A stretch of DNA of 64,000 bases from Spodoptera frugiperda. Taxonomy: Eukaryota > Arthropoda > Insecta > Lepidoptera > Noctuidae. Positions 49,140 through 59,712 of this stretch are shown here, in pieces (the stretch's first letter is position 1; each line of letters begins with the position of its first letter). The stretch spans positions 1,550,001 through 1,614,000 of the forward strand of contig NC_064212.1 in NCBI RefSeq assembly GCF_023101765.2, in the 5' to 3' direction. Made by a program: the position numbers and the translations under genes. The notes beneath the pieces were generated by a model, which searched no databases, had not been told where the DNA came from, and worked only from the letters and a program-made list of their open reading frames with translations.

Positions 49140-49221
49140 CCACCGTACTCAGAGTCATTTAATGATAACTTAACTCAGAATAGTTTAAATGATTATTAAC
49201 TGTCTCTGATATCGGCAGTAA
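49140..49221. mobile_element. hairpin MITE, copy 2 (shorter)
   Basis: Same arms as 16217-16348 (CCGTACTCAGAGTCATTTAATG and the inverted CATTTAAAC...ATCGGCAGTA) but about 50 bp shorter, lacking much of the central stem. Confidence 0.65.
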
Positions 49222-49664
49222 AAGTATTTGATATCCACGATCATCTAACATGAAACACAATCTTTCAACCAATAAGGTATGTATATACCTATATATGTAT
49301 ATGTTACTATATTAACCTACTGCTTAATTCAGTTAAACTTTTTATAGTTATCAAGTGTCATTATATCAAGAATATTAATTAATAAATTCGTAGTTTCTTT
49401 CATACGTAGTAAGTTATGGTCGAGTTATCTACATTTTAATTGGACTTTATAACCTCTATTATGTAAATTAAGCTATGGTGATGATTTTTTTATTGTAGAG
49501 GCCCAATTTTTATGATTTACATGATGGCTGATCTTGATTTTAGTTGCCTTGTGTTTTTTTGTGGTTTTCTTATGGGTGTAGTTGGAAAATTCTCGAAGAA
49601 TACCGTGGAAAGTTTTCTTATATGATATAAAAATAAATAGTTGTATTAAAATGTGTTGTTAAGC

Positions 49665-49795
49665 GCAGATCTCGAGAACAGCTGAACCGATTTTGCTAAT
49701 ACATTTTTTGTTGGGTTAGAAAAAAATTACAAAATTGTACAGAAAAATTTAAAGGCGACTCAAAGTTCGTGAGGTCCGCTAGTACCTAACTTAGA
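49665..49795 (+). repeat. probable interspersed repeat fragment
   Basis: CAGATCTCGAGAACAGCTGA and ACCGATTTTGCTAATAC, ending in CAAAGTTCGTGAGGTCCGCT, wording I recall from moth LINE ends. Single copy here. Confidence 0.4.
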
Positions 49796-49836
49796 AAAAA
49801 AAACAATTAAATTGAAAATTCCATGAACGAATCTAA

Positions 49837-50268
49837 GGCAGTTGTCCCACCAACGGCGAGAAAACGACTAACTATCGGCTATTTTCTCGCTCAAGAAACG
49901 TACAATAGATATACTTTCCGTGTAAACAAAAGAGATGCATATACAAACAGTTGATCGCTGACTGTTCACACTGCCGGCGAGTGCTCGCTTCACTAGTTTG
50001 TCGCTGAGCGACAAGAGCTATGAAAGATAACACTCGCTCGGCGACACTCGCCAAGCGATTAGAACTTACGCCAGACAACAACCAATGGTCATTTTTCTAT
50101 AGTGCGTATCGTACTGATGCGAGTAATCGCCCGCCCCACTCGCACACTCGCTTATAGCTGAGCTACACAAATATCGGAACTATGCACTCGCGTCACGCGT
50201 TTCGCTAACTCGTTGCTAGTTCTAGCTTTACTCGTTACTCGTTAATCGTTGCCGGTGGGACAACTGCC
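49837..50268. mobile_element. PIF/Harbinger-like MITE, 432 bp
   Basis: Perfect 15-bp terminal inverted repeats, GGCAGTTGTCCCACC at 49837-49851 and its complement at 50254-50268. These are flanked by the 3-bp duplication TAA (49834-49836, 50269-50271), the size and TWA form expected for PIF/Harbinger. Interior is CpG-rich with many CACTCGC or GCGAGTG motifs in both orientations. No transposase ORF, so non-autonomous. Confidence 0.85.
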
Positions 50269-50969
50269 TAACTCTTTTCTAGGTTTAGGAATAAAGCCTC
50301 TATATAATATGGAAATGATATAAGAATCAATTAACTGAATAAAATATATGTTTATAATAAAAGCAATACAATAAAATAATTGCCATGACTTATAATGATA
50401 GACATAAAATCTTTAGTTCCGAATTTGTTTAGTCAGTGTTTCAAGAAAGTATTACCGCATCGACCAATCATATCATTGACAGTTTACACGAGATTTCCAT
50501 CACAGATTTGAGAGAACGAATCTCGAGAAATCAAAGATTAGATCAAGATTTTTCTCTGATTATTATTATTATCGATTGACTTGTTATTGGATTTTCAAAA
50601 CCTCTATGCTATCTCCCCGTATATTTTTTGAAAAACTACGCACATTTCCACTCCCACATTTTACTATTTATGAGTCCTTTACTTCGTCAAACTATTGCTG
50701 AAAATTCTGAAAATCTAGTAACATTTTGACATGTATGTAAATTAATTCTCTGAATTCTGAGGCAATACAATGACTATATTAACGCAGTTTTGGAAAAAAA
50801 ATAACAATCAATAAAGTATTTGTATTTCCTTTATACTACTTTTAGCTCAGGAAATCTTCTGGAAAAATTAAATTAAATGTCCAAGGAAATAAGACGTGAA
50901 TGTGTCTATATTAATTTTCCATTTTATAAGGACAGTCCTGGATAGTCCCGGGGTGGGGGGTACAATAAT

Positions 50970-51080
50970 GATATTGCGGCGCGATCGCAGCCCGCGATAG
51001 CCGCATCGTGTGCCGATAGATCGACTCACGCGCACCTTTACGTTTATATTTCACTCTCAGCGTGAGCGTTGCGCTTGTAA
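50970..51080. promoter_or_regulatory. CpG-rich patch
   Basis: ATTGCGGCGCGATCGCAGCC, CGCGATAGCCGCATCG and GCCGATAGATCGACTCACGC. Confidence 0.3.
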
Positions 51081-52389
51081 ACCCAACCGATTTAATTGGC
51101 GAGAATGGTTGTTGTTTTAGAGGAATTGTCTGGTTTGTAGGATTTGTTTTTTGTTCTTGTTTTTTAGTTGTGTAGGGTTTTTTTATTTTGTTTTGTTTAG
51201 TGTATGAATGAGGACTTCGATTTGTGTTTGTTGGTTGAGTGATGTTAAGATAGAAAAAAGTTTGATTTTAGTAATGACACATTTAAATCTCATTTTGATG
51301 TAATTTTTTAGAAGAATATGAACAAAAATCTGCTTTTTTCCTTACGTCATAAATGGGTAATTACTTAAATGCACGTAAATTGAGGATTATTGAGACTTTA
51401 AGACCCTTTCAATGAACAGAGACCTAACACTGCGTCAGCTGGATGAAGCAACCTAATCCCTTATAAGCCTTACAAGAAGACAGGCCCACCTATGACTGGC
51501 CTATCTAGCAATGAGCACTCCTCGCGTGCCCAATAAATCGTGGCTTGTGGACGTGCGTACAAATTGGCGCGATGCGATCGCGACAACGCGACGACGCGCT
51601 TGTCTTGCCTCTTGTTAACGCCTCAAGCAGATCGCATGCGATTTTATTGTCGCACTTTAAAACGTGAGTGCGCCCACGTTTTGTTAGTCCGGTGTTATAG
51701 TCGTACGTCTGATTGTTAAAGAAATTGTTGTGTTAGAATTGAACGGGAATTGTTTGGGAGAAATTGTGAGTCGTGTTTTTGATGGTTGAGTGTTTCCTTA
51801 TTCGTTTGTGGATGTACCTTGACTTTAGGATGTGCTAAAAGTTGAAGGTTATTGTGCGAACACCGAGAACATATTACTTTGTCCTTAAAATACCATCACG
51901 TTGCTTCTATATGTTTGTTTGTCAAGGTAATGTATGTAACGGGCACTAGTCTTTACATTCGTGTTTTAGACCAAATAACTAATTTTCAAAATCCATCTCA
52001 GTTCACTGCTGAACTAGTGGCCTCCTCTACATCATAGATTTCGTCTTAAATTTTACCTGTGTGGAAGTGAAATAAATAAAATAAATTAATAATCTCCACG
52101 CCTGACAGGAGTTGAAGATCACAATTTCAGGTTTACCAAAAGCGTCCTGGTGCCTGGTCCATGAGTGTTGGCTCTTGCGACAGCCGCAGCAAGAGTTGTG
52201 ATGGTGACAAAAACATAACTCCTCTGTCGTATGCCGTGTAGTCACTACACGACATGAAAACATCCACATTTCAATAAATTTCCCCAAATTTTTCCACACT
52301 GAAATTCCAGGTTTTTGCCAAACACCGAACACAGAACAAAGAATTGTTTGTCCCACTTGTATATACACCCCCATTTAACATAACCGTAA
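51081..52389. other. no gene seen; CpG spot
   Basis: 51560-51700 (TTGGCGCGATGCGATCGCGA, CAACGCGACGACGCGC) is CpG-rich. The 115-codon minus frame at 52027-52374 overlaps another long minus frame and has no domain. Confidence 0.4.
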
Positions 52390-52485
52390 TGGTTGGCTAC
52401 CGATAAGACCGGCGACGTTTCCGGGAGCGATCCGATAACGACACGATAACGATACGACGCCGGATTGCGAACGTGTGTTGTGGTA
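52390..52485. promoter_or_regulatory. CpG-rich patch with three CGATAAC words
   Basis: GATCCGATAACGACACGATA and ACGATACGACGCCGG: CGATAACG or a variant three times within 30 bp, the densest example of this motif here. Confidence 0.35.
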
Positions 52486-52583
52486 ATTAAGTCGAGTTTT
52501 TTTTTTTCAGATAATATGTTAGTACATAGGTTTTTGGTGTAGTTATATGACTTAGATATTTTAGGATTTTGGTAATTTTGGGT

Positions 52584-52625
52584 AGGTTTGCCAGCAGACA
52601 GACTACCTAATGGTAAGCAATCGAC
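52584..52625 (-). mobile_element. LINE 3'-end fragment, short
   Basis: TTGCCAGCAGACAGACTACC then TAATGGTAAGCAATCG; directly upstream of a SINE D tail. Confidence 0.45.
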
Positions 52626-52629
52626 ATTG

Positions 52630-52723
52630 AGCAAGCTTAATGATTAATGCTCAAACCTTCTCTGTGTGAGAAGAGGCCTTTGGTCAGCAGTGGCCACTTA
52701 TAGGCTGTTGATGTGATGTGAAT
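52630..52723 (+). mobile_element. SINE family D, tail only
   Basis: TGATTAATGCTCAAACCTTC, then GAGAAGAGGCCTTTGGTCAG and GGCTGTTGATGTGATGTG. It follows directly on a LINE-tail fragment. Confidence 0.7.
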
Positions 52724-53049
52724 GCAATCGGCACCACCTTTGGATCAGTACCCGTAACACCAAACGAGTATGGGTATTACTCGCGTTACTAAACAATCAA
52801 TGGTTAAAGCACTTTCAACGGTTTTTCTATCAGAAAATCCTCAAAAACTTAACCAAAAACTCTATTATTAACAAGTACTAATTCCTTATTTTTTAACAAT
52901 CTCACTCTTCAAGGTCCATTTAGTAGCATTGACCCGTAATTGCCATTGCAGAAATTACAGACAGAATTACATTAAGATAAATTGACCACAAATGCAAATT
53001 CTTATGCTGATTTTAATTAAATAAAATATATTACAAAAAAAAAAACGCG

Positions 53050-53235
53050 AGTTTTATGTAACTAGCTTCTGGCAGCGGCTTCGCCCGCATTGCCTTGAGA
53101 TAACAAGTACCCTATCACCCAAGTCAGCTCATACCCTGTCTGTATACCAAATTTCATCAAAATCCGTTCAGTAGTTTCGGTGTGAGTGACAGACAAACGT
53201 CCAAACAAACTTTCACATTTATAATATTAGTGTGC
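53050..53235 (-). repeat. interspersed repeat E, copy 3 (longest)
   Basis: Reversed; extends further 5' (GGCAGCGGCTTCGCCCGC) than the other copies and reaches ACTTTCACATTTATAATATT. Confidence 0.7.
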
Positions 53236-53929
53236 AATTGTGCATACATATTCAATTAGGAATAAATGAAACAAGTTAAATTTATTCTTAGAATAAGATA
53301 AAAATCTATTTAATAATTTAAAGTAATAAATAAATACAGTATGATTGACAAAAAAGGTTGTAAATACAGCAAAGTCTTGTCAAGCTATATTCAATTTTAT
53401 TTGCATGCGATTAAGATTTATTTTAGGGTGTTAATCTGTTTGATCCGGTTGCTAAAAGTACACATTATAATCATTTGCAATACATTTTAATTAAAAATGA
53501 TAGAAGACAAAAATAGAAATTGAATTTAAAATAAGTTATATTATACTGATAAATATCAATCTTCAATTGCATTTTTATTACTATTTCTAAAATAATATTT
53601 TATTTAAATTATAATGACATGTTCAAGGTTTATACTCGTACTCACCTCATATTATTATCGATATTATTCATAATTATTATGTATTCGTTACCAAGGCGTC
53701 AGTTACCAAACTTTTAGATAATTTTTTGCTTTCAAAATTAGTCAACATTTTCTGGTAAATCCTTAAGTTATTTATACTAACTACAGGATATATGAACCAC
53801 AGCTAAGTAACAACTTTACGAGATTTGAACTAAATCTACATTAAATTACTGGGCTATTATTACTAGATGGGTATTCACGAAAACTGTCCAAAACTTAACG
53901 AAAGATACGCACATCCCATTTTTTTAAAC

Positions 53930-54098
53930 ACATTATCCCACACTAGGATTTTCTCCAGTACCGTGGGTGCGTTTACAAACATACAAGTTCACATACACAT
54001 TTCGAAACAACAATTTGTGAATCACGCATAGAATAATTGCTCCAAGCGGGAATCAAACCCGCTACACGTTGCATCCATTTGCCCAGCCAACAGTTCAA
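53930..54098 (-). mobile_element. tRNA-derived SINE, family C, copy 4
   Basis: Reversed copy: CCACACTAGGATTTTCTCC and GGTGCGTTTACAAACATAC, then the B box complement GGAATCAAACC (54049-54059) and the degenerate A-box end near 54090. Confidence 0.8.
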
Positions 54099-54486
54099 TT
54101 TTGAACAACAATCCTTTGTTTACCAAAAACAAAATAATCAAAAAATAAAAATAAACTAAATTATTAAAGGTACACACACCTCTTATTTAGAACATCATTG
54201 TCACATACGTTTGATAGGGCAATCAGTTAGTTCTAGCCACACATACGGGTAAGACGGTATCGGGCACGGCAGCGCATCGCGTTGATAACACCCCTATGGC
54301 GCCGTAGTTAGATAAAAAATAATTATACACTGTGTATTACGGGCTAAGTAGTGTCTAATGCAGCTTTTGTGATAGTAAAATGATGCATGGTTATATTATA
54401 ATTAAAGGTATTATTTATAGTTAAGTTTGTTTGGTCTTTTATTTTATTGTATTTGGAGTTTCGAGCAATTGGATACAAATATGTAC

Positions 54487-54793
54487 TCTTATAAAAGTAA
54501 GATTGAATTAAGTTTTTAAAAAGAAACACAATGACAATCCTAACCTCTCTTTATTTATTCAAATAATGTTAACATGAGCAAATCACAAAATAAACTAAAT
54601 AGGAACTAAAAGTAACAACACAAACCAATATTACAAATAATAGCACTTGAGAGCACAACCATACAACCGCCTCGCCCGAGCGCCGATGCAAAAGTGAAGC
54701 GCCGCACGGTACTGCTACGTTCACGTGATGCTATCCCTTCCACCTGACGTCATCGCGCTTATGTACTAGGTTGAGAGGGATTTTCCTCTAAGA
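54487..54793 (-). repeat. 3' LTR
   Basis: 307 bp; left neighbour GTAC is the target duplication. It carries the same TGACGTCA (54745-54752) and TCACGTGA (54721-54728). The sequence just upstream of it on the coding strand is not notably purine-rich, so the polypurine tract is weak or unusual. Confidence 0.95.
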
Positions 54794-54953
54794 CGGCCGT
54801 TCCTGACAGCTGAACGTCCTCGTCAGCTTGGATTTCTGCAGCAGGGTCCCTTTGCAGTCCATCCTCATTTGATGGTTCCTCACCAACATCATTCTCTTCT
54901 GAAATGTTAAAACAACATTGTAGTGATGTATTATTTTGGCTTTGGATACTCAT
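54759..54953 (-). CDS. small acidic ORF running into the 3' LTR (uncertain)
   Basis: A 64-codon frame from ATG at 54953, ending inside the LTR. Its C-terminal 45 residues are strongly acidic (SEENDVGEEPSNEDG onward). A good 3' splice-acceptor-like sequence, TTTTAACATTTCAG, ends at 54899, so these residues could instead be a terminal exon of a spliced RNA. No family recognised. It could be a minor third ORF of the element, a captured host fragment, or chance. Confidence 0.3.
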   Translation of the reverse strand: MSIQSQNNTSLQCCFNISEENDVGEEPSNEDGLQRDPAAEIQADEDVQLSGTAVLEENPSQPST

Positions 54954-55210
54954 TGCAAACGGACAGCAAGCGTGCACTCAAGCAATCCCCTTACAAAGGG
55001 TAACCAAAGCAAGAAGGCATCATCAATGAGGAGCTCTACTCATGAACGATGTCTGCAAACATAATATGAGCAACAGTAAAACAAGAAGCTCTCGAAAGTG
55101 GCCCTCTGGCTTACGCCAGGACAACACACAAATAACAACAAATCAAGAAGCCACTTCCGAGGCCCTCTGATAAAACCTCCACATTGAGGAGTATCAGGAC
55201 AACACACACA
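54794..55210 (-). other. 3' untranslated part of the LTR retrotransposon
   Basis: Lies between the 3' LTR and the 56-bp repeats. Apart from the small acidic ORF it shows no env-like coding sequence, so the element appears to lack an envelope gene. Confidence 0.6.
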
Positions 55211-55434
55211 TGGTCACCTCCGTGACGTTCTGGCTGCCCCACAAGGGTACCAGGTAAACACACACATGGTCACCTCCGTGACGTTCTGGCTGCCCCACAA
55301 GGGTACCAGGTAAACACACACATGGTCACCTCCGTGACGTTCTGACTACCCCTCAAGGGTATCAGGTAAACAACACAAAAGTCACCTTCGTGACACTCTG
55401 GCTGCCACTCAAGGACACCAGGACAACACAGTTC
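55211..55434 (-). repeat. four 56-bp tandem repeats between pol and the 3' LTR
   Basis: Copies begin at 55211, 55267, 55323 and about 55379. The first two are identical, the third slightly changed, the fourth clearly diverged and running into the pol stop end. The unit core is GGTCACCTCCGTGACGTTCT. Two more degenerate relatives may lie at 55095-55205 (shared phrases CCCTCTGG and CAGGACAACACACA). Confidence 0.9.
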
Positions 55435-58400
55435 ACTCACCAGTCCCGAAGAATACCTCACATGCATCCGGGGTCCACTCACCCCGCCACTGAACCATAT
55501 GTTCTGCGGCGCTCTGAGTCTTCTTTCCATATGAGCCTGCCAATAACTCAAGCTCGTAACGGTGGTGAGGCAATGCCCGGACAACTTTGTACGGACCTCG
55601 CATCCCGGAATCTAGTTTGCCGGTACTTTGTGAACCTTTGCTGACGAACACGAAACTGCCAACAGAAAAAGTACGGGGCTGTCGACGACCCTCATTAACG
55701 TAGGTGTCCTGCCGTTGCTGGTTGGCAGCAAGCAGTTCCGAGACCCTCTGTCTCCTCAGAGTCTGCAGGGCTTCTCGGTTCGGATGAGAGTCACTCAGCG
55801 CAATGTCTCGAACCAGCGATCGTAGAACCGGAGTGGTTCCTTCAACACCGGTCAGCAGTTGCAGGGCAGAAGTACGAGTTGTTGCCTGCTTCGTGATGTT
55901 AAGAGTTAGCTGCACTTTCCATAAAACGTTGGACCAAGAAGCACCCCTGTTATTTACCTCTATGCGCAGCATGTTGAGGACTGTGCGGCAGTACCGTTCG
56001 ACTTGGCCGTTCTCGCGATGCATCCCGGGTGTGATAAAGTGCATAGAGGACCCAAGTTCACTTACCCAGTCTTGAAACGCAGCACTTTCGAACATCCTAG
56101 CTCTGTCACACACTATAGTTGACGGAGTGCCAAACAGTGAGATGGCATTGGAAAACACCCTTTTCAATTCATCCGCGTCTTGTCGGTATAAAGCGTATAA
56201 TAAGCAAAATTTTGAAAATGAGTCTACAACTATGAGGATGTATTTATAACCGTTGGACTCTGTTAACGGCCCAAGAACATCAGCATGTAACACGGAAAAG
56301 GGAATGTCTGGTTTCGTCCAAGACTCAATTGGTTGGTGAGGTGCTCGGGGCACTTTCTTGTGCGCTAAGCAAACGATACAATGGCCAACATACTTCTTAA
56401 CAAAATGTCTAAGACCAGGAAACCAAAAGTGTCGCAGTATCAAGTCGACAGTTTTATCGACGCCTATGTGATCGTGATCGTCATGAAAGACTCTTAAAAG
56501 ACTAAGCCTATGCCCTTTCGGTATGAAACACAGAAGGCGCGAGTCTTCACCAGTAGGCGTGTACTTATAGTACAGCAAGTCATTTTTAATAAAAAATCGA
56601 CTGCTATCCAACTGGCCCTCTCGAACCTTCTGCATTAGATCCTGAGTCTCTAAGTCGGCAGTTTGAGCAATTTTCGCCCAGTTTCGTGGATTTTGGATTT
56701 GGAACACGTGAGCGGGCTGTCTGCTGAGAAAGTCAGCATGTTGCATGTTGCAACCCTTTCGATACTCTAAAGAAAACTGAAAATCTTGCATGTAAACCCA
56801 CCAGCGAGCTACACGAGGTAGTAAATCTTTTTTTCGTTCAGTTAATTTTAAAGAATTGCAATCGGTGACAATTTTAAATTTGATACCGATCAAATAATGC
56901 CGAAAGTGTTGCAAAGCACGTACCACAGCTAAGGTCTCTAGCTCGTAACTGTGATATTTTGATTCCGCTCCCTGGGTGGACTTACTGTAATACCCTACAA
57001 CTCGCTTACGTCTTCCTTCGTGTTCCTGAAGCAAAATAGCCCCGAATCCTATCGAACTAGCATCCGTATGTAGTTCTGTGGGCAAACTGGGATTGAAAAT
57101 TGCTAAAACTGGCTCCTCAGTTAAGCACTTAATGATATAGTCGCGAGCAACATCTTGTTCCGGTCCCCAAGCAAAAGGCACACCTTTTCTCAGTAGCTTG
57201 GCAATACAAGCAGTCTTTGAGGCGTATTCAGCAATGTACCTGCGGAAATAGCCTGCTAGCCCCAAGAACTGACGCACCTCTTTTACATTTGTGGGCTTCG
57301 GGGACTTAACTAGAACATCAGTTTTACTCGGACTCGGCCGTACCTGACCATGTCCAATCAGCCGTCCTAAGTATTCAACTTCCGTATCTAAAAACGTACA
57401 TTTCTTCAGATTAACCGAGAAACCTGCCGCTGACAGGGTTTTTAAAACCTCTCGCAATACCTTTAAGCCTTCCTCGATCGAATTGGACATGATCAGTACG
57501 TCATCAATATAGGTCAATACATGGCCAGTGTCTATAAGATGCTTGAGTGTCTTTGTGATAATGCGCTGATACACGACAGGGGCGTTAGCCAGCCCGTAGG
57601 GCATTTTCAAATACTCGTAATGCCCTTCAGGCGTCACAAAGGCAGTCTTACTAATAGAGGCATCGTCTTTCATTGGTACTTGATGAAAGCCAGTAGCCAT
57701 ATCAAGACTGGTAAAATACTTGAAGTTGCCTAATTTATCGATGTGGTCATCGATTAGTGGCAATGGAAATCTCTCCTTAACAGTGACAGCGTTTAAGGCC
57801 CTATAGTCTACGCACATCCTATCCTCCCCGCTCTTTTTCTTTACGAGGATGATAGGACTCGCATAGTCTGATTGGGATTCTCGTATGATACCCTTACTCA
57901 AAAGCTCATTAATTATGCCGCGAACGCGTAACTTCTCGTCTGCCGAAAGCTTGTACGGTCGATAACTTATTGGACTGTCACTGCTAAGCCGAATCTCCAT
58001 GCTCCCAGTGTTTACTGTGGAGGTCGCCGTGCCAGTGGTGAACGTTCTAGAAAACTCGTCGATCAATGATAACAAACGTTTCTTGTCATCACCAACTAAG
58101 GGTGTCCTCACTTGGTCGGCCAGCTCCACAGACGACACATTGTACGCTTGATCAACCCTCACCAATCGTTGAGAGTCACTTGTCCTAATGTAGGTGACAC
58201 CATCGCGATTTAAAATGTCAGTCCCTACCAAGACAGGTGCCTGAATGCAATCTGGTGGTACTACATAAAGATCCGCCTCTAATGATAATTCAGGGAACTC
58301 AATTATTGTCTTAACAAAAGAAGTAGACTCAATGTCTTGACTACCGATACCTCGTAATCTACGATAGGTTGGCAACTGATTAAAACTAAAATGCTTTAAA

Positions 58401-58513
58401 ACCGATCTAGAAATAAGTGAAATATCAGACCCAGAATCAATTAAAACATCTACGGGTAGTTTTTGAATAATTGTCGTCATCACGTTCTTTCGTCCGGAAT
58501 CAACGCGGAGCAA
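55433..58513 (-). CDS. pol: Pol polyprotein: protease, reverse transcriptase, RNase H, integrase
   Basis: 1026 codons open in the -1 frame relative to gag, made by frameshifting; the first codon is TTG at 58513-58511 and there is no ATG start. Aspartic protease: DSG at residues 26-28, within LIDSGSDISLI. Reverse transcriptase: first catalytic Asp near 271 (SLDMATGFHQ) and YIDD at 335-338. RNase H: Asp 484 (HTDAS), Glu 524 (SYELE) and Asp 551 (VTDCNS). Integrase: zinc-binding His cluster 677-682 with C712-x2-C715, then the catalytic triad D745, D803 and E839 (D-35-E spacing), and a C-terminal GPY module near 973-975. All catalytic residues are present, so the polyprotein looks functional. A 56-bp tandem repeat begins at the stop end. 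Confidence 0.95.
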   Translation of the reverse strand: MLRVDSGRKNVMTTIIQKLPVDVLIDSGSDISLISRSVLKHFSFNQLPTYRRLRGIGSQDIESTSFVKTIIEFPELSLEADLYVVPPDCIQAPVLVGTDILNRDGVTYIRTSDSQRLVRVDQAYNVSSVELADQVRTPLVGDDKKRLLSLIDEFSRTFTTGTATSTVNTGSMEIRLSSDSPISYRPYKLSADEKLRVRGIINELLSKGIIRESQSDYASPIILVKKKSGEDRMCVDYRALNAVTVKERFPLPLIDDHIDKLGNFKYFTSLDMATGFHQVPMKDDASISKTAFVTPEGHYEYLKMPYGLANAPVVYQRIITKTLKHLIDTGHVLTYIDDVLIMSNSIEEGLKVLREVLKTLSAAGFSVNLKKCTFLDTEVEYLGRLIGHGQVRPSPSKTDVLVKSPKPTNVKEVRQFLGLAGYFRRYIAEYASKTACIAKLLRKGVPFAWGPEQDVARDYIIKCLTEEPVLAIFNPSLPTELHTDASSIGFGAILLQEHEGRRKRVVGYYSKSTQGAESKYHSYELETLAVVRALQHFRHYLIGIKFKIVTDCNSLKLTERKKDLLPRVARWWVYMQDFQFSLEYRKGCNMQHADFLSRQPAHVFQIQNPRNWAKIAQTADLETQDLMQKVREGQLDSSRFFIKNDLLYYKYTPTGEDSRLLCFIPKGHRLSLLRVFHDDHDHIGVDKTVDLILRHFWFPGLRHFVKKYVGHCIVCLAHKKVPRAPHQPIESWTKPDIPFSVLHADVLGPLTESNGYKYILIVVDSFSKFCLLYALYRQDADELKRVFSNAISLFGTPSTIVCDRARMFESAAFQDWVSELGSSMHFITPGMHRENGQVERYCRTVLNMLRIEVNNRGASWSNVLWKVQLTLNITKQATTRTSALQLLTGVEGTTPVLRSLVRDIALSDSHPNREALQTLRRQRVSELLAANQQRQDTYVNEGRRQPRTFSVGSFVFVSKGSQSTGKLDSGMRGPYKVVRALPHHRYELELLAGSYGKKTQSAAEHMVQWRGEWTPDACEVFFGTGE

Positions 58514-59712
58514 AAATTTACGTCACTACCACTTTTATCATTAGGCTTAGAATCCATACGTTGCTTAAAATAGCACGAATCAACGAGATGACCGGTTTTC
58601 TTACAATAGGTGCAAATCACTTTGACTGGTTTTGAATAATTAGACTTCGTGTCTTTTACGTTCAAAGTCTCAGAGGGGGTAGATTTTGAATTAGAAGTGG
58701 CTGAGTCAACTTTTGATCTTTTTGAACAATCAACTTGTTTGTGACCGTGTTTGCCACACGAGAAACATGTCACCTGTCCCCTCTTAAACGATTCGCGTTT
58801 ACGAGGATGGGAGGTTTCAGCAGCTGACGAGCGTATGGGATTACCGGTAGCACTTTGCGTGTTCTTAGGTTTTACATACACGGACAAAAATTCGACTAAA
58901 TCTTTCGGCTGCAGTTTGGCGTTGGTAGCCGCGGCTTTCACCTGAGGGTCGGAGATGCCACGAACTACTATAGCGGTTTTGAGCTCATCCGAAAGCCCTC
59001 GTACGATATTTAACCGCAGTAGGGACATTCGAGCGTACTCTGCATACGTGGTGAACTTGTTAGACGTTGTACTCATGACGTCATACAGCACAGTCGCCAC
59101 ATCGACTTCACGCGGACACAACGATCGAAACTCGGCTTTAAAATTCGACCACGAGCGATCGCTTGTCACCCAATGGTTCAACCACGTTTTGGCGTCACCA
59201 CGCAGGCAGCCACCAATACGCCCAAGACACTCATGATCATCCCAACCGTTCAGGTTTCGGCCACGGTCTACCTCCGCACACCACACATCAAAATCATGCA
59301 AACTTGGGTCAAAATTTGAAATATAATAATGCTTAGATCTTACTTGTAACAATGAAGACAGTGCACCGACAATCCCATCCGCCGTGCTGCTGGTATCGCG
59401 CGGCGTTTCCGCAGGCCGGCTCGTAGAAGGCGTTGCCACGCCAACCTCGGCTGTAGTCTCGGTAACGTCCAAGACCACAGATGGGGGGCTGCCTCGAACG
59501 CAAGGACGAGACGGAGCGGTTAAATTAGTCGCCGTTACCGGCAGGCGCTCCTCAAGTGCATTTAGTCGTTGCAAAATCTGATCCACCGGATCGCGTCGTT
59601 TTGAACGACGGTCGCGACGTTTGTGTGAACCATGCCTACGTTTTCGACTATCACGACTCCTACTTCGACGCGTGGGTGGCGTTTCACCACCTGAATAATC
59701 ACTGCTCGACAT
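58480..59712 (-). CDS. gag: Gag of the LTR retrotransposon
   Basis: Structural protein that would assemble the particle and package RNA. The first ATG is at 59712, giving 410 residues; the frame is open further upstream only from a GTG. After MSSSDYSGGE comes an Arg/Ser/Lys-rich basic patch (about residues 15-40), then a central part with WCAEVDRGRNLNGWDD and WLNHWVTSDRSWSNFK, typical of the retrotransposon-gag fold. Two CCHC zinc knuckles follow, CFSCGKHGHKQVDC (about residues 316-329) and CTYCKKTGHLVDSC (about 367-380), each C-x2-C-x4-H-x4-C. The last codons overlap the pol frame, and the -1 slippery site lies about 30 bases before the stop. Family is clear and the ORF shows no break. Confidence 0.93.
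   Translation of the reverse strand: MSSSDYSGGETPPTRRSRSRDSRKRRHGSHKRRDRRSKRRDPVDQILQRLNALEERLPVTATNLTAPSRPCVRGSPPSVVLDVTETTAEVGVATPSTSRPAETPRDTSSTADGIVGALSSLLQVRSKHYYISNFDPSLHDFDVWCAEVDRGRNLNGWDDHECLGRIGGCLRGDAKTWLNHWVTSDRSWSNFKAEFRSLCPREVDVATVLYDVMSTTSNKFTTYAEYARMSLLRLNIVRGLSDELKTAIVVRGISDPQVKAAATNAKLQPKDLVEFLSVYVKPKNTQSATGNPIRSSAAETSHPRKRESFKRGQVTCFSCGKHGHKQVDCSKRSKVDSATSNSKSTPSETLNVKDTKSNYSKPVKVICTYCKKTGHLVDSCYFKQRMDSKPNDKSGSDVNFCSALIPDERT
58513..58519 (-). promoter_or_regulatory. -1 ribosomal frameshift heptamer A AAU UUU
   Basis: In the gag frame the minus strand reads GTA AAT TTT TGC, so the in-frame heptamer A-AAT-TTT fits X XXY YYZ. After a -1 slip the next codon is TTG at 58513, exactly where the pol frame continues. 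The pol frame has a stop immediately upstream (58525-58523) and gag stops at 58482-58480, so the crossover must fall in this short window. A short downstream stem (CGCGTT with AACGTG) is possible but weak. Confidence 0.75.

Noticed and set aside
52027..52634. Two overlapping minus-strand frames (115 and 129 codons)
   Set aside because: Mutually overlapping in different frames and crossing a LINE fragment and a CpG patch; neither resembles a protein.
55211..55434. CRISPR-like array
   Set aside because: Contiguous 56-bp tandem units without spacers, inside a eukaryotic retrotransposon.
57521..59581. Plus-strand frames inside the retrotransposon
   Set aside because: They are opposite-strand shadows of gag and pol.
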